Below, piece after piece: positions 44,940-56,000 of a stretch of 64,000 nt of DNA; the stretch's first letter is position 1; the number at the start of each line of letters is the position of its first letter. The notes beneath the pieces were generated by a model, which was not told the origin of the DNA, did not search any database, and saw nothing but the letters and a program-made list of their open reading frames with translations. A program made the translations under genes and the position numbers. The stretch covers positions 5,857,985-5,921,984 of the forward strand of contig CAJINV010000003.1 of NCBI GenBank assembly GCA_905178155.1. The letters run 5' to 3'. This DNA comes from Amoebophrya sp. A120 (Eukaryota; Sar; Dinophyceae; Syndiniales; Amoebophryaceae).

Positions 44940-47611
44940 TTACGCTTTATGGCCTTTTGAAGATTCTGTACCAGGACCGAGCCCGCTGGGGTACGCGGTT
45001 GTCGCCGGGGTCATCGTGCGGTTTCCCGACGACAATGCATGATCGGCCGCCACGGGCGTAGTCGCTCTGCTTGATGGCCGTGCGCGGGAAGCAGCAGGCG
45101 AGGTCGGATGCTGGTAGGAATGGCTTATCAATTGCTGCGCACGCAACTGCTGCAGCAGTCCCGGGTGGCGAAAACGTGCGTCGGTGGCCCGCTGCACGCA
45201 CAGGTGCAACGGTTCGTTGAGGAAGCAGCGCGTGCCCGAAGTGGAAACGGGACGGACCCCCACCGGCCCGTGCTTCGGCCTCGTCACGCTGAACACGTGC
45301 ACCTCGGCGATCTTCAACCGAGACCCTTCGCGCTATCAAAGTTAATAAAAAGGCCCTGCTTGTTTTTAGCGACCTCCCTGACTAAAGCTAAGTAGCAAGA
45401 AACAACTCGTCCACCCGACGGTGCAAATCCATGGGAAGATACTTACGAGCGAAGCGCTGTGTTGCAAATGACGAGAGGCGCAGGAGTGAAGAAGGCAGCA
45501 CAAGAACTTGTCACGTACACAGACAAACGACAGAAGTTGTAGCTGTCCCACCTAGATTCTAAAACTAGACCAACGGTATTAACGCGGCAGTGGTCCCTTT
45601 GTTGAATACAACATGTCCTCTGTATTGTTTGGATGTTGAAGCTTTCATCCAGTATGTTCTTGAGCTACCTTGCTGGTCGATTCTGATGACTGGGGCGGGG
45701 CACTTTTCCATCTTGGTATGTACATCAATATGTCCTGGTCCTCCTCCTCGTCGTCCTCCTGGTCTGGAGCTCCTCGTTTCACATCTTGATCGTCCTTCGC
45801 CGCCGGTGGTGCGCGCAGTAGTGCGTGTTTCACCTGGTCGGCCACACCCGGCTTTGCGCGCATTGGCGAAAAGTCGACACGCTGCCGAGGTTGAAAGGGC
45901 AGCCGCCGCTGCTCGCGCGCGTTCGATTCGCCGCGACCGTCTTGTTCGTAGGCTGTTCGGAAAGGCCGGTCTTGGAGTCGCATCATACCGGTGTGCACGT
46001 GCTTCTGCTGGCGGTGGAGCACATAGTGCTGCAAAAAGGGGCCGACGGCTTGCGTTACGATCGCCGATTCCATAAACTCGCGCACAGTCCCGAGTTTGAC
46101 GGTTTCATCGTGCTCATTCAAGAGGGTCTCTTGCTTGCCTGCCTTTGGGGTAGAAGTTGTTGTGCTTCTTCTACTAGCTCTTTTCCGAGATGAAGCTCTT
46201 GCAGCGCCACCACCACTACCCTCTGACGGAGCGGAATTCGCTGACGCAGCAGTGGGTTGCACTAGCGCCGACCCATCTCCGAGCTGATCGGGAGGAGAAG
46301 GTTGTAGTTCTTCTGCTCCAGGTGCCCCTCGCACAGCTTCCTCCCCTACAACTTCTCGCGGCTCTGTGGGGAGCGTTCCTGCTTCTGCCTCGTCGAGCGG
46401 GTGGAACTCTCCGTCGTGCGTGCCCGAGTAGAGAGGGAAAGTATTGCCCTGAAGATCGACGTAATGAAAGTGCCACGCAGACGGGTTTTCTCGGGTCACC
46501 TCCGGTGGGTTCGACGCCAGTTCCTCCCGGTCGATACTGGTGTCGGACCGGACGTCGTCGTCCCTCTCAAGGATCTTCTCCTCTTCCGGTTTCAGCTGCG
46601 CCCCGGAGCTCTTCCGGATGAGGAGTCCCCGTTTTATGCGGGCCTTGTGTTCGCGAGCCGACTGCCGTTCCGAACGGAGGACCTGTTCCTCCGGGCTCGG
46701 GGGCGCATAGAAATCGGTCCAGTCTGTACCCGGCTCGATGCTGTGGCCCAGCAGCCACGGCGGGTGGTCCCCGTCAGTCGTCAGTGGAGAACCGCTGCTT
46801 GTAGTTTTCTGCACGGAAGAACGGAACACCGGGTAATGAATATCCACGTCCGGAAATTTATACGTCTCCAGTGTCCGGCTCATCAGCCGCCCATTTTGCA
46901 CAGCAACCGTCCCGATCTTGCGGGTTAACCCGAGTGTCCAACAGAAAAAGTGGTGCGGTATGGTATGAGGCTATAGGATGTAAAATGTATATCAACAACA
47001 CTGGACGAAGATTGGCTTTCAAAAAGATGCCATTCATCTCGAGCCCGAATACATGAGAAGTTTGGTGTTTTGCAGGAGATGATGCAGCAGATGTTAGCAT
47101 GTACCTACATGCACACAATATTGATCCACCGAGCTACACAATTTTGCTGCGGGATACCGAGGTATGCAAGCCCGTATACATGCCGACTCACCACCGGCGC
47201 GTGGTTCGTCGGCAACTTCACTTTCCCCGTCACTGGGTCGACAGGAAGAACTGTTTTGTAACTCGTCGTGCCGGTTCGCTTCAGTAAGCCCTCGATGCTG
47301 CGGGGTTGTTGTTCGAGTTCGGCCCCTGGTATAATAATTGCCGTGGCGTTCGTTCCGCCGCGTGCTGAAGAGGAAGAGCCCTGCTCTCGTGAAGGAGCAA
47401 TCGCACGTTCTGCGCCAGACCTGCCCCCACGTGATCTTCGACTTCCGGTGGAGGGTCGGCCTCTGCCCCGGTTCACTGCGGGACTCGAGGCCCCACCTGC
47501 AAACCAAATCGACGAGGAAGATGAACTGAGGCAGAATACGGGTGGGAGAAAACCCAAAAAGCCCGAACCATGCACCGAGAAAAGAAACAAAAAACGGAGT
47601 ACCATCCTCAT
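44940..47611 (-). CDS. Unrecognised secretory-pathway protein
   Basis: Exons 47611-47180, 46916-45669 and 45311-44940 join in phase 0 throughout and give 683 residues; introns are 263 and 358 bp, GT-AG. The start MRMVLRFLFLFSVHGSGFLG is a clear signal-peptide type sequence, followed by a Ser-rich and Arg/Gly-rich stretch. A likely folded part spans the first junction (VDPVTGKVKLPTNHAPVVSR, then IGTVAVQNGRLMSRTLETY and VDIHYPVF). The middle is charged and low complexity, with a later helical piece (TVREFMESAIVTQAVGPFLQ). The last exon begins IAEVHVFSVTRPKHGPVGVR. No known family. It is probably secreted or luminal; the conserved-looking block at residues 120-175 would be the best search query. 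Confidence 0.6.
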
Positions 47612-49050
47612 TTTGAAACACTTTTGCGAACCTCGTTTATTTTTCGTTAGTTGTAGTTCTAGCCGAAACCTATGACATTATTCGCTTCTCTTTTATTCTT
47701 CCATGCCACAGACGATGTGGAACAAGGTCCATGTAACGCATACAAACTTGTAGCAATCGTATGGCAATTGTAATGATCTTGTTGATCATCAACATCAAGA
47801 TCACGTCCACCTCCACGGTGTCCTTGTCCTGGATCCGGGGGCATTAGCTTATGTAATGTGCTGCAGTTCGGGTTTGTCTAAATGCCTCATGATCTTCAGT
47901 CATTGAGATCGCGCTCGCAAGCAAAAACCACAGCCACACTGCAAAAACAAGAAAAGGGTGATCAAAGAGGAAACTGCCGTGGAGGATGTCGACCCACGGA
48001 GGGGAAAATGGCAAAATCAGTGACCCTGTACACACTCACACACAAGTTTGCTGTTTTCTGGATCATTGATGTGTTCAGAAGTAGCAGTGAGTACACAGCT
48101 AGTGTGTAAGTGGCACGACAGGAAGCACCAGACCGGACTGATCGAACCTGTACCAACAAAGAGAAAAAACTAGTATGAAGGTGAACACAACACCTATGTT
48201 AGGAAACAGCGCACTCATTGTCATTTCAGCTCCCAAAAGGACACCGAAATATAAACATTTCTGATGTGAGGAAGTGATATTTATGTGAATTTGATTCATC
48301 AAAGCTCGGGCAAATCCTAGCTTTGATTCCTGCAAGCTTTATTTGCTGAATCAAATTTCGTCAACAAAATTTTGCAACTAGATGCACACCAATCGGCATC
48401 AAACAGATCTACATTGACATTCTGTTTACAAAAAACAGACCCTGCACACGATGACAAAAAAGTTGCCGAACCGACGAAGCGCTACATTGGATTTGACTAG
48501 GAAGCACAGCCGCAGCTGGGTCGGTGTATTTATCACACTAAATCCATCGGTAAAACTGGTAAAAGAAAAAGCTTGTTTGAAAATTGTAAAGCCATTGACT
48601 CAAAAATATTCACGAAAAATCCCGCGCCCTCGGTCTGACGAGGGCGAACACGTTACACTCATATGAATAACTCTCTACGCAAAATGCATGTGTGGTGGGA
48701 GGAATGAGGATAGATACCTGAGAAATACCAACTGCCACTTGCACTTTTGGGTATGGCAGACTGCACATGAGAATCACAGATACTCCTGTTTTGGTTTTTT
48801 TTTGAAAATATTGAAAAGTCAAAAAAATGAGCTCTTGCTTACGTTGCAGATCCAGATATGGATATACATATTCTTTGTCTTTGAGTATAATAGTATAGTC
48901 CTGGTTTACTGAAAATTATAGGAATAGATTCATTCAAAAAGGGGAACTAATTCATCTTGGTTTGATGTCTTCGACGACATTGCTTTCGTTTTCATGTTGG
49001 CCATGCACAATTTATTTCTACTTCACACTTTTTCACGTTTTCGTTGTCGG
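47612..49050. other. Intergenic, nothing recognised
   Basis: Only short ORFs. A poly-T run lies near 48794. It lies between the start of the 683-residue secretory protein gene and the stop of the cupredoxin gene. Confidence 0.45.
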
Positions 49051-52000
49051 CTACTTTCGCCTGCCTTCGCTGCTCCGGTTCTTTCCCGAGCCAGAGGAGT
49101 CACGGCTTTTCCGGGTAGCGCCGGATTCCTGCGAGTCTTGCGAGCGGCGGCTTTTCTTGGAAGACGCAGTGGTTACGGACTCGATGTCAGTCGGTTTGTT
49201 CCTGCTGCTTTTCCCACTTCTGGCAGGATCTGCTTGGCCTCCCCGCGAGGAGGAGGAGGTGGGAGCTCCGTCGTCGCGGCGCTTTTTCTTCTTGCCCGTT
49301 CCGTCGTCCATCGGGGCAGCTCCGTCTGCCGGACAGGTGATCGCGACGTCTTCGGGAATGGCGCATCTTCCGGACGCGTCAGCCCCAGCAGCGCCTGGTT
49401 TTTGCGACACGGGCATGTTCTTCATTTTCATTTCCACCGCGTAACTGTTGGTGTCCAGGTCGCCCCCAACGCCTGCACCTCCTTTTCCGCCCTTCTTGGG
49501 CTTCTCCACAGCGGCCGCTTGCTCCGGCACGGTCTTTTTGCTCGGGTCATGGATGAAGAAGTAGTAAACCGCGACGAGTCCAAGCACGCCTAGAATGCCG
49601 CCTCCGATGATGCCAATCAGGGCGACCGAAGACATGCCCATGTCTTCTTCGTCCATGGCTGCATTACCACCGCCCATACCACCCGCCATGCCCATGGACG
49701 TGGATGTGCTGCCAATGGTGTGCGCGATCACGTTGTTGTACGTGACACAATCACTGCCGCTGCAGGCGGTCCCGCAGGGCAGCTTCCAGCCCTTCTCCGC
49801 GTACCCCTTTTTCACCAGTTCCATGTCGAGCGACAGGTTTCCGCACTCGGCGCACGCCTCCGGAAAGACGCCGTGCGCGCGGGAGGCGTCGCCCTTCTGG
49901 ACGTAGAGCCCCGTCTTGTAGCTCAACGCGGGACAGAACTTGGGCAAAATCGTGAGCGCCTTGTCGTAGTACTTCTCCGCCTCCGCGTAGTTCGGCGTCG
50001 GCCGCTTCCGCCAGGCGTACCCGATGTCCGACTCGATCCAGGCCTCGCAAACCTCGGCGTTGTTGTAGTCCGCGGGCAGCCAGTCGCTGCACCCCAGCCC
50101 GTTTTCCTCCCGCGCGTGGGGCAGCACGCACCACAACCGAAACTGGGCGGTGTCGGCGGCGGCATTGGTGGCGAACCCGTTGGCGAAATCGGCGTCTACG
50201 AAGTAGCCACTCATGGCCATGGCGTAGGTCCAGTGCTTCGCGCCGTTGTACTTGGGGTCCGTGTTCACCATGTTCCGCAGCGTCGCGGTCTTGCTCAGAT
50301 CCGTGACCTGCACCCGGATCTTCTGCTTCGCGTCGGTGCAGTGCCCGGGCACGCTGCACGAGAAGAAGTGCATGCCCTGCTTGTCGCAGTTCATCGTGTA
50401 GGAGCCGCTGGACCCGATCTCGGTCATCTTGGTCGCGTGCGTGAAATCGCAGCCGACGTACTCCGACTCCAAATTGATCCGCTGCACGTCGTGCTGCATG
50501 TTGGCGTTGGTCCACTTGAACCGGATCTTGTTGCCCTTGTCGCAGACCAGCATTTTGTACTCCTGCCCCGTCATCAGGCTCCAGTCCAGCTCGTGGATTT
50601 CGCTCACGCCCGCGGTCTCGGTGTTCGACACGCTTTGCACCTGGAACCCGCTGGTGGTGCTGCCGCCGCTGGAAAGCTCGATGTTGGTCTTTTGCTTGAT
50701 CTTCGAAGCCATGTCGGATTCCTGCAGTTTCGAAGTCATGGCACTCACTTCACTGTCGTCCGCGACTTTCAGCTCAAAGTCCACACTCAGCGAAGACGAG
50801 CTGGTAGTGAGCAAGCGCGAGGAGTACGAGTAGTAGTTTGCGTTGATGCTGCCGTGATTGCTTTCTTGTCGGTTCATGTTCGTCATGATCTCTTGCGGTC
50901 GTGGTGCCATAACGCCCCCGCGAAGGAATTTATTTTCGGTGTCGTGCTCGGTTGGTGGCGCGGAAAGTTGCAGCTGCCTTCTTGTACTTGTCGCGGACGA
51001 TGCTGATGTTGATCCGGCAGAAGCAGTCGCACTACTGCTTGCCGGTTCTGCCTGGCGAACGTCAATCACGCGGCATTCCGTGGCGTCCGCGGCGTTCATG
51101 GCAGATTTGACGCCCTTGCAGAGTGCGGTGGTGAAGTCCGCGTCATTTTTCAGGCTGGAAATTTCCTTGCCCGCCGGAATGGTCATGTCGAGCACCGCCG
51201 GCACGGCAACGACCTTCTCGGTGGCCTGGAAGGCGAAATTCGGCGGTGCGTCCGTCTGTGGCGGCGCGGTCGTTGTGGTCGTGCGGTACACCATGGGGGG
51301 TTGCGTCATCTGTGGCGCCAGGGCGTTCATGGTAGCCTGGTCCATCATTTGCATGCCCGAACCGGTACTGGACGTGGTTGATGTTCCTCCCATCGTTCCC
51401 TGGCCCGCGGACGGCTGCTGGCGCACCGACACGGGAGCGGGCACGGGTACCGGCATGGGTGCGGGTGTCGGCACGGGCTGCGGAACCGGTTGCGGCTGGG
51501 GCACCGGCTGCGGAACCGGCACTGGCTGTGGAACGGGTTGCGGAACGGGCATCGGCTGCGGAGCCGGTGCTGGAGGGGTGTAAACCGGCATCGGTACGGG
51601 AGCGGGCGCTGGCGGAGTGTACACGGGCATCGGGGCCGGAGCCGGTGCTGGAGGGGTGTAAACCGGCATCGGCGCTGGCGCTGGAGGTGTGTAAACCGGC
51701 ATCGGGGCCGGCGCCGGTGGGGTATACACGGGCATCGGCGCTGGCGCTGGCATTGGCGAGTACGCGGCCGGTGAGCCTTTGGTTCCCGGAAGCCGTCTCA
51801 ATACACCCTCGACCCACACCCACTCGTAGAGTTCTTCATGGTCCTCCGGCACCGCCTCGTCGGTGTGCGGCGTATTATAGGCGTGGTCAGAATTGTTCTC
51901 GTTCATCCCCACCTTGCTGCCACTGGTGGTCCCGGCGTTGGCAGCGAATACCAGGGCCAGGAGAAAGAAACACGCGAAACGGAAAAGCGGGAGGCTCATC

Positions 52001-52074
52001 GTGGTCCCTGTTACTCTCTTCAGACTGTAGCTGACCAGAGGGTCGCCACGCGTTCCGTGGTCTGGTACCGACAT
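49051..52074 (-). CDS. Membrane-anchored phytocyanin-like cupredoxin with Pro-rich repeats and TPR-like segment
   Basis: An intronless 1007-codon frame. The ATG at 52074 is the first, but the in-frame ATG at 51999 (MSLPLFRFACFFLLALVFAA) directly begins a good signal peptide, so that start is likelier. Order (numbered from 52074): Pro-rich PAPAPMPVYTPP repeats (about 101-218), an Ala/Ser linker, two stretches resembling each other (VLDMTIPAGKEIS; VDFELKVADDSE), then a cupredoxin fold with the copper-ligand pattern MQHDV (about 527) and FFSCSVPGHC (about 571). The usual axial Met is not visible; a Gln in DAKQK may serve as in stellacyanin. A TPR-like repeat (YAEAEKYYDKALTILPKF, about 695), one transmembrane helix (about 811-838) and a basic Ser/Lys/Arg cytosolic tail follow. 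A blue-copper or copper-binding surface/luminal protein is inferred. Confidence 0.8.
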   Translation of the reverse strand: MSVPDHGTRGDPLVSYSLKRVTGTTMSLPLFRFACFFLLALVFAANAGTTSGSKVGMNENNSDHAYNTPHTDEAVPEDHEELYEWVWVEGVLRRLPGTKGSPAAYSPMPAPAPMPVYTPPAPAPMPVYTPPAPAPMPVYTPPAPAPAPMPVYTPPAPAPVPMPVYTPPAPAPQPMPVPQPVPQPVPVPQPVPQPQPVPQPVPTPAPMPVPVPAPVSVRQQPSAGQGTMGGTSTTSSTGSGMQMMDQATMNALAPQMTQPPMVYRTTTTTAPPQTDAPPNFAFQATEKVVAVPAVLDMTIPAGKEISSLKNDADFTTALCKGVKSAMNAADATECRVIDVRQAEPASSSATASAGSTSASSATSTRRQLQLSAPPTEHDTENKFLRGGVMAPRPQEIMTNMNRQESNHGSINANYYSYSSRLLTTSSSSLSVDFELKVADDSEVSAMTSKLQESDMASKIKQKTNIELSSGGSTTSGFQVQSVSNTETAGVSEIHELDWSLMTGQEYKMLVCDKGNKIRFKWTNANMQHDVQRINLESEYVGCDFTHATKMTEIGSSGSYTMNCDKQGMHFFSCSVPGHCTDAKQKIRVQVTDLSKTATLRNMVNTDPKYNGAKHWTYAMAMSGYFVDADFANGFATNAAADTAQFRLWCVLPHAREENGLGCSDWLPADYNNAEVCEAWIESDIGYAWRKRPTPNYAEAEKYYDKALTILPKFCPALSYKTGLYVQKGDASRAHGVFPEACAECGNLSLDMELVKKGYAEKGWKLPCGTACSGSDCVTYNNVIAHTIGSTSTSMGMAGGMGGGNAAMDEEDMGMSSVALIGIIGGGILGVLGLVAVYYFFIHDPSKKTVPEQAAAVEKPKKGGKGGAGVGGDLDTNSYAVEMKMKNMPVSQKPGAAGADASGRCAIPEDVAITCPADGAAPMDDGTGKKKKRRDDGAPTSSSSRGGQADPARSGKSSRNKPTDIESVTTASSKKSRRSQDSQESGATRKSRDSSGSGKNRSSEGRRK
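51430..51770. repeat. In-frame minisatellite encoding PAPAPMPVYTPP and PQPVPVPQ repeats
   Basis: About 340 bp of imperfect repeats, best seen as repeated GTGTAAACCGGCATCGG and GTGTACACGGGCATCGG words spaced by multiples of three. They encode the Pro-rich N-terminal stalk of the cupredoxin protein. Copy number is likely to vary. Confidence 0.8.
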
Positions 52075-53082
52075 GATTGGAAGGGGAAATAACCTCCTCC
52101 GACTCTAGATGAAAAATAGGTTATCTATACTTCTCGAGTTTTACCTCGTCCAGGAGGCCGAGAATGGTTCAAATTTTCTACACAAAGGAAAAAAAAACTG
52201 CACAAGAATGCCTGTTGTGTTATTTGTCACTACAACAATTTTGTTGAGCACAACAAAGGAGAAAAACGATTGCTGTGCCAAAAGAGGGGTAGAAATCGTA
52301 TGTGTGAACTACTTTAGTGGCTCAAATGGAAGCACAATGAAGCTCAAGAAGATAAAACGGCTCAATAACTGAATCCGTTGATGTTTGTACTGCAACACAC
52401 AAATATGCACACGTATGACAGTTGTAGCAGGTTCTTACAGGAGAAACAAGGGGTACTGCGGATTTCAGAAATGATGTGAATTGCGTCAGTCGCAAAGGAA
52501 AAGAAAGGGGTCCACCGCAAAAAAACGAACCTAGTTTGAAAAAGCGAAAATGGAAAATTACCGAGTGCGCGACTCTACTCTCACGAATTTCATTTATTTT
52601 GCCTACCTGAATTTGGCTTTTCCGAATTTATTTGTGGAACGAAAGGCTTGATTTTTCGAATTAACGACGCACGTCGATTCGTTGTGTACGTACCGATGAT
52701 TATTGTTGCATTCGTACGAGCGCTACGCAGTGCCGATGCAGTCGTTTGCCTGTCCCGTCCGCAAGTCTAGTACACGATATGTAATATTGCAGAAAGCTGC
52801 GCAAACGTGTACCGAATCTTGGAAAGTTAAGTCGAAACAGAACACTGGAACAGTACATGCGCGCTTGTTTTTTTTTCAATTCTACAAATTCTCAAAGCGC
52901 TGTGCACGCAAAGTGAGGAGGCGGGGCAGCGCTCGCTGCAGCTACTGGCCCCGGTAGGAACATGGCGCATGTGATTGTGCACGGTTTTGTGGCTGGTTTA
53001 TTTGTAAGTATGTGTACGTTCTTCCCGAAAGCACAATTTTCGGGTGGACAGAAAAGTGCAAGTGAGGCAAAGGGTCGCTACT
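52075..53082. other. Intergenic, nothing recognised
   Basis: Short ORFs only; poly-T and poly-A runs near 52866 and 52188. It separates the cupredoxin gene's start from the end of VPS54. Confidence 0.45.
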
Positions 53083-56000
53083 CTAGCCTCCTTCGAGTTC
53101 CGCATTTATCTGAGCAAGGGTAGCCGGCTGCGCAGGTTGCAGAAACGGCTCGCTACAGTGTTCACGGTGTTCCGCAACGTGAGTAACCATATTCGACAGC
53201 CATTGTCTGACCTGCAGTTGAATCACGGTCAGCTGAAGCAACTCGCTCCCCATGCTATTTAGATCGCGGAGAAGGCGGTTCCCCCATGGGTGCGCAGGTG
53301 TATAGTAGGTCGCAGCGGTGGGCGAAGAAGATGCGTTGCTTTCGCCTCTATCTGGACTCTGTAGCGGAGTTGCACTTGCGGCTAGCTGATCTACGAAGTG
53401 CGGATTCTGTGCCACTTCGAGTAGCGATTGCCGGAACCGTGTTTGCATCGTGTCGAAAGCCCTGGCGAAGATTCTCTTCATGTTTTCGCCAGATATCACT
53501 TTCAGCAGTACTCGGTACATGCTACTTACATCCTTGACGAGCGCTGCACACACATCGTGTGGCGCAGGCGGTAGTGCCGTTTCAGCATTTGCAGTGGTAG
53601 AAGAAGCTCCACCGCCTGCGATATTAGTAGCAACTGTGTCATCTGACTGCTGCTCTACCTCTGTTACAACTGTTGCAGAACTCCCGCGCGCTCTACTGGT
53701 ACCGACCTTTACAGCTCCGCGATCCGAATCCTCGGCTTGTGTGGAGGTAGTGTCTGGATCGTCGCCTTCTACTGTTGGGTCACCCCGAGCAGGTGCCGTA
53801 CCTTCGTCTACTTCTTGGTTCCCGTCTGCTGCTTTTTCCTTTATTTCTACTGCGGCTGCGCCCTCGGTGGCGAGAGCTTCGCTTCTACCGCTTTGCTCGG
53901 CCGCAAGAGCAGTTTCCACCTGTGCCGTCAGGGGACTACTTGATGTCGCCGCCGCGAGAAGTAGCTGCGGTGGCAAGGCCGGGTGTGGTGTGGAGAACAG
54001 CGCCTTGGCGTGCACGTCGTATCGCATTTCCAGGATCTCCGACAGTTTTCCCAGAAGCTTTTGGTGGTGGTCTTCGAAGTCGCCAACCGTTTTTCCGAAA
54101 TCAGCCAGCAGCGCCATTCGTGTCCGGTTTACAATCGACGCTGCAGCGGAGGTTGTTATACTAGCAGGCTGCTGCAGTGCGGGTGCTCCGGCGGTGGGCG
54201 TCACCACAGACGAGGATGACGAACTACTTGAGGGCCTCTCGAGAATCAGGCACTTTTGCAGCTGCTCTTGAAGTTTCGGAACCAATGCCATGTACATCCC
54301 GCACGTCTGGCTGCATAATGCAATGTTGGTCGCGGTCACTTTCTTTAATACCTGATTTTGATATAGAAAAGATAAAGATTTAAAAAAAAGATTTGCACGA
54401 TGAAACGAAACTAGGAATAGTGCAGATTTGCAGGCCTGCAAGTTGACACTTTGCCAGTAGTAGAAAACGAAATTTATATATATACCTTGTTGGTTTTTGC
54501 TTCTCCGAACAACACAAGCTGCTGCATTTGCCGATTGAAAAGTTTGAAGAGATGGGTGAGCCGCTGCACTGCTTCGACGGCAACGCTTTGCAGCGCGCGG
54601 CAGAGCTGCAGGTATTCCTGTGCGATTTTAAGCATCATCAGCGCACTGGGAACCACCAGGAAGTGGCTCTTCTCCACTTTCAAAAACTTCTCAGAGTGCT
54701 GGCTCTCTTGCTCCAGATGCTGTTGTCGTGCGGGTACGGACGGTGTTTGCTGATCGGCGGAAGAAGCAGCGCCGTTACCAGCACCCTGAGTGGCTGAAGC
54801 AGGATTGATGTTCGCGGTATCAGCAATACCAAGTATGCGCTTTTCGGCCTCAGATACCTCCGGTGTTGTTGTCACGGTTTCACCGCCCTCGTGAAAGGAC
54901 TGCAACATTTGTTGAACCTCGGCGGCATCCGGCATCATGGCGGGCGGTGCGGCAGGTTTGTGCGGTGCATCTTCTGGTCGTACGGGGGCAACACTACTCG
55001 GCGCTGTTGAAACAGTACTCGCTGCTCGGGGCGAAAACTCTACTTCCTCGGTTTCGCCGGCCAAAAACCGAACGTAGGCCCGGTGCTCCTTGGTTGCGTC
55101 GCAGCGTTCCCACCGCTCTTATCAAAAGTAAAAGTGTCTGGGTCTGGAAACTTGTGATGCTGGGTGGCGTCTCATGATGAGGCTACAAATGCTGGCTCAG
55201 CATGACAAGTTTCTGAGCTCCTAGGTGTTGCCTATTCTGCATGACAGACTGCGCTTCTGCATCACAGAAAAACGGAGCTCTTGGGTAACGTGCATGACAG
55301 ATTTAAGAATCATGCCAGACAAGCATGACAGACATGAATTCTTCCAGACCCAGACATTTTTACAGTTGATAGCTCTTCAGCTAAAACCATCTGCACGTGC
55401 GCGACCTTGCGGTGGTGAAACTCTTCCACGTATCGAAAGGAAAAATCCCCCCTCCCCATATCAAAACGGAGTTTCTGTGTACACGAATCAGGTTTGTATT
55501 GCGGAGAGGCATTGCGGCCAGATCCCCGGGCTAGGTAGGGGCGTATGGGTCTAGTTGTTCAGCACGGCAAACGGCTCCCCTTTAGGCCCAACAGCATGAC
55601 AAATCGCCTCCATAATGGGGCGGAAGCTTCTGCCCTTGTCTTCTTGCAAAACAAATGTGATTTGTGACCTCAAATCAGCAACACAAATTTTCGGAAACAT
55701 AGCTTTTCGATATGGGGAGGGGGGATTTTTCCTTTTGATACCACGATTGCCTTCGATTGGGTGTACAGAATCGCACGAAGGCTCGCTGCGACGTCCACTA
55801 TTTTCTTGCTCACGACTGCTGCACTTACACTTACAGCCGCTTGAGGAGGTACTATCGTGATGTCCTCGACAGGTGCATTTTTTGAGCTGGTTCCCCTCTT
55901 ACTGTCTACCGCTTCGGAGCTCGAAGACACTGATGATGAAGCACTGCTGCTGCTGCCGTCAACTTTCATTTCTTGTGCCAAAACAGTTGCTTGTTGCGCA

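Noticed and set aside
49720-51006. 428-codon + strand ORF
   Set aside because: It lies opposite the cupredoxin gene, whose opposite strand has clear family motifs. Its sequence is rich in His/Arg/Val/Leu without domains, as expected from the antisense of GC-rich coding DNA.
55429-55745. Coding read-through of the element as a VPS54 C-terminus (KGKIPPPHIEK...)
   Set aside because: The peptide is simply the translated TIR; the same phrase appears from an unrelated gene at 29604-29926. Family conservation resumes only after removing the element.
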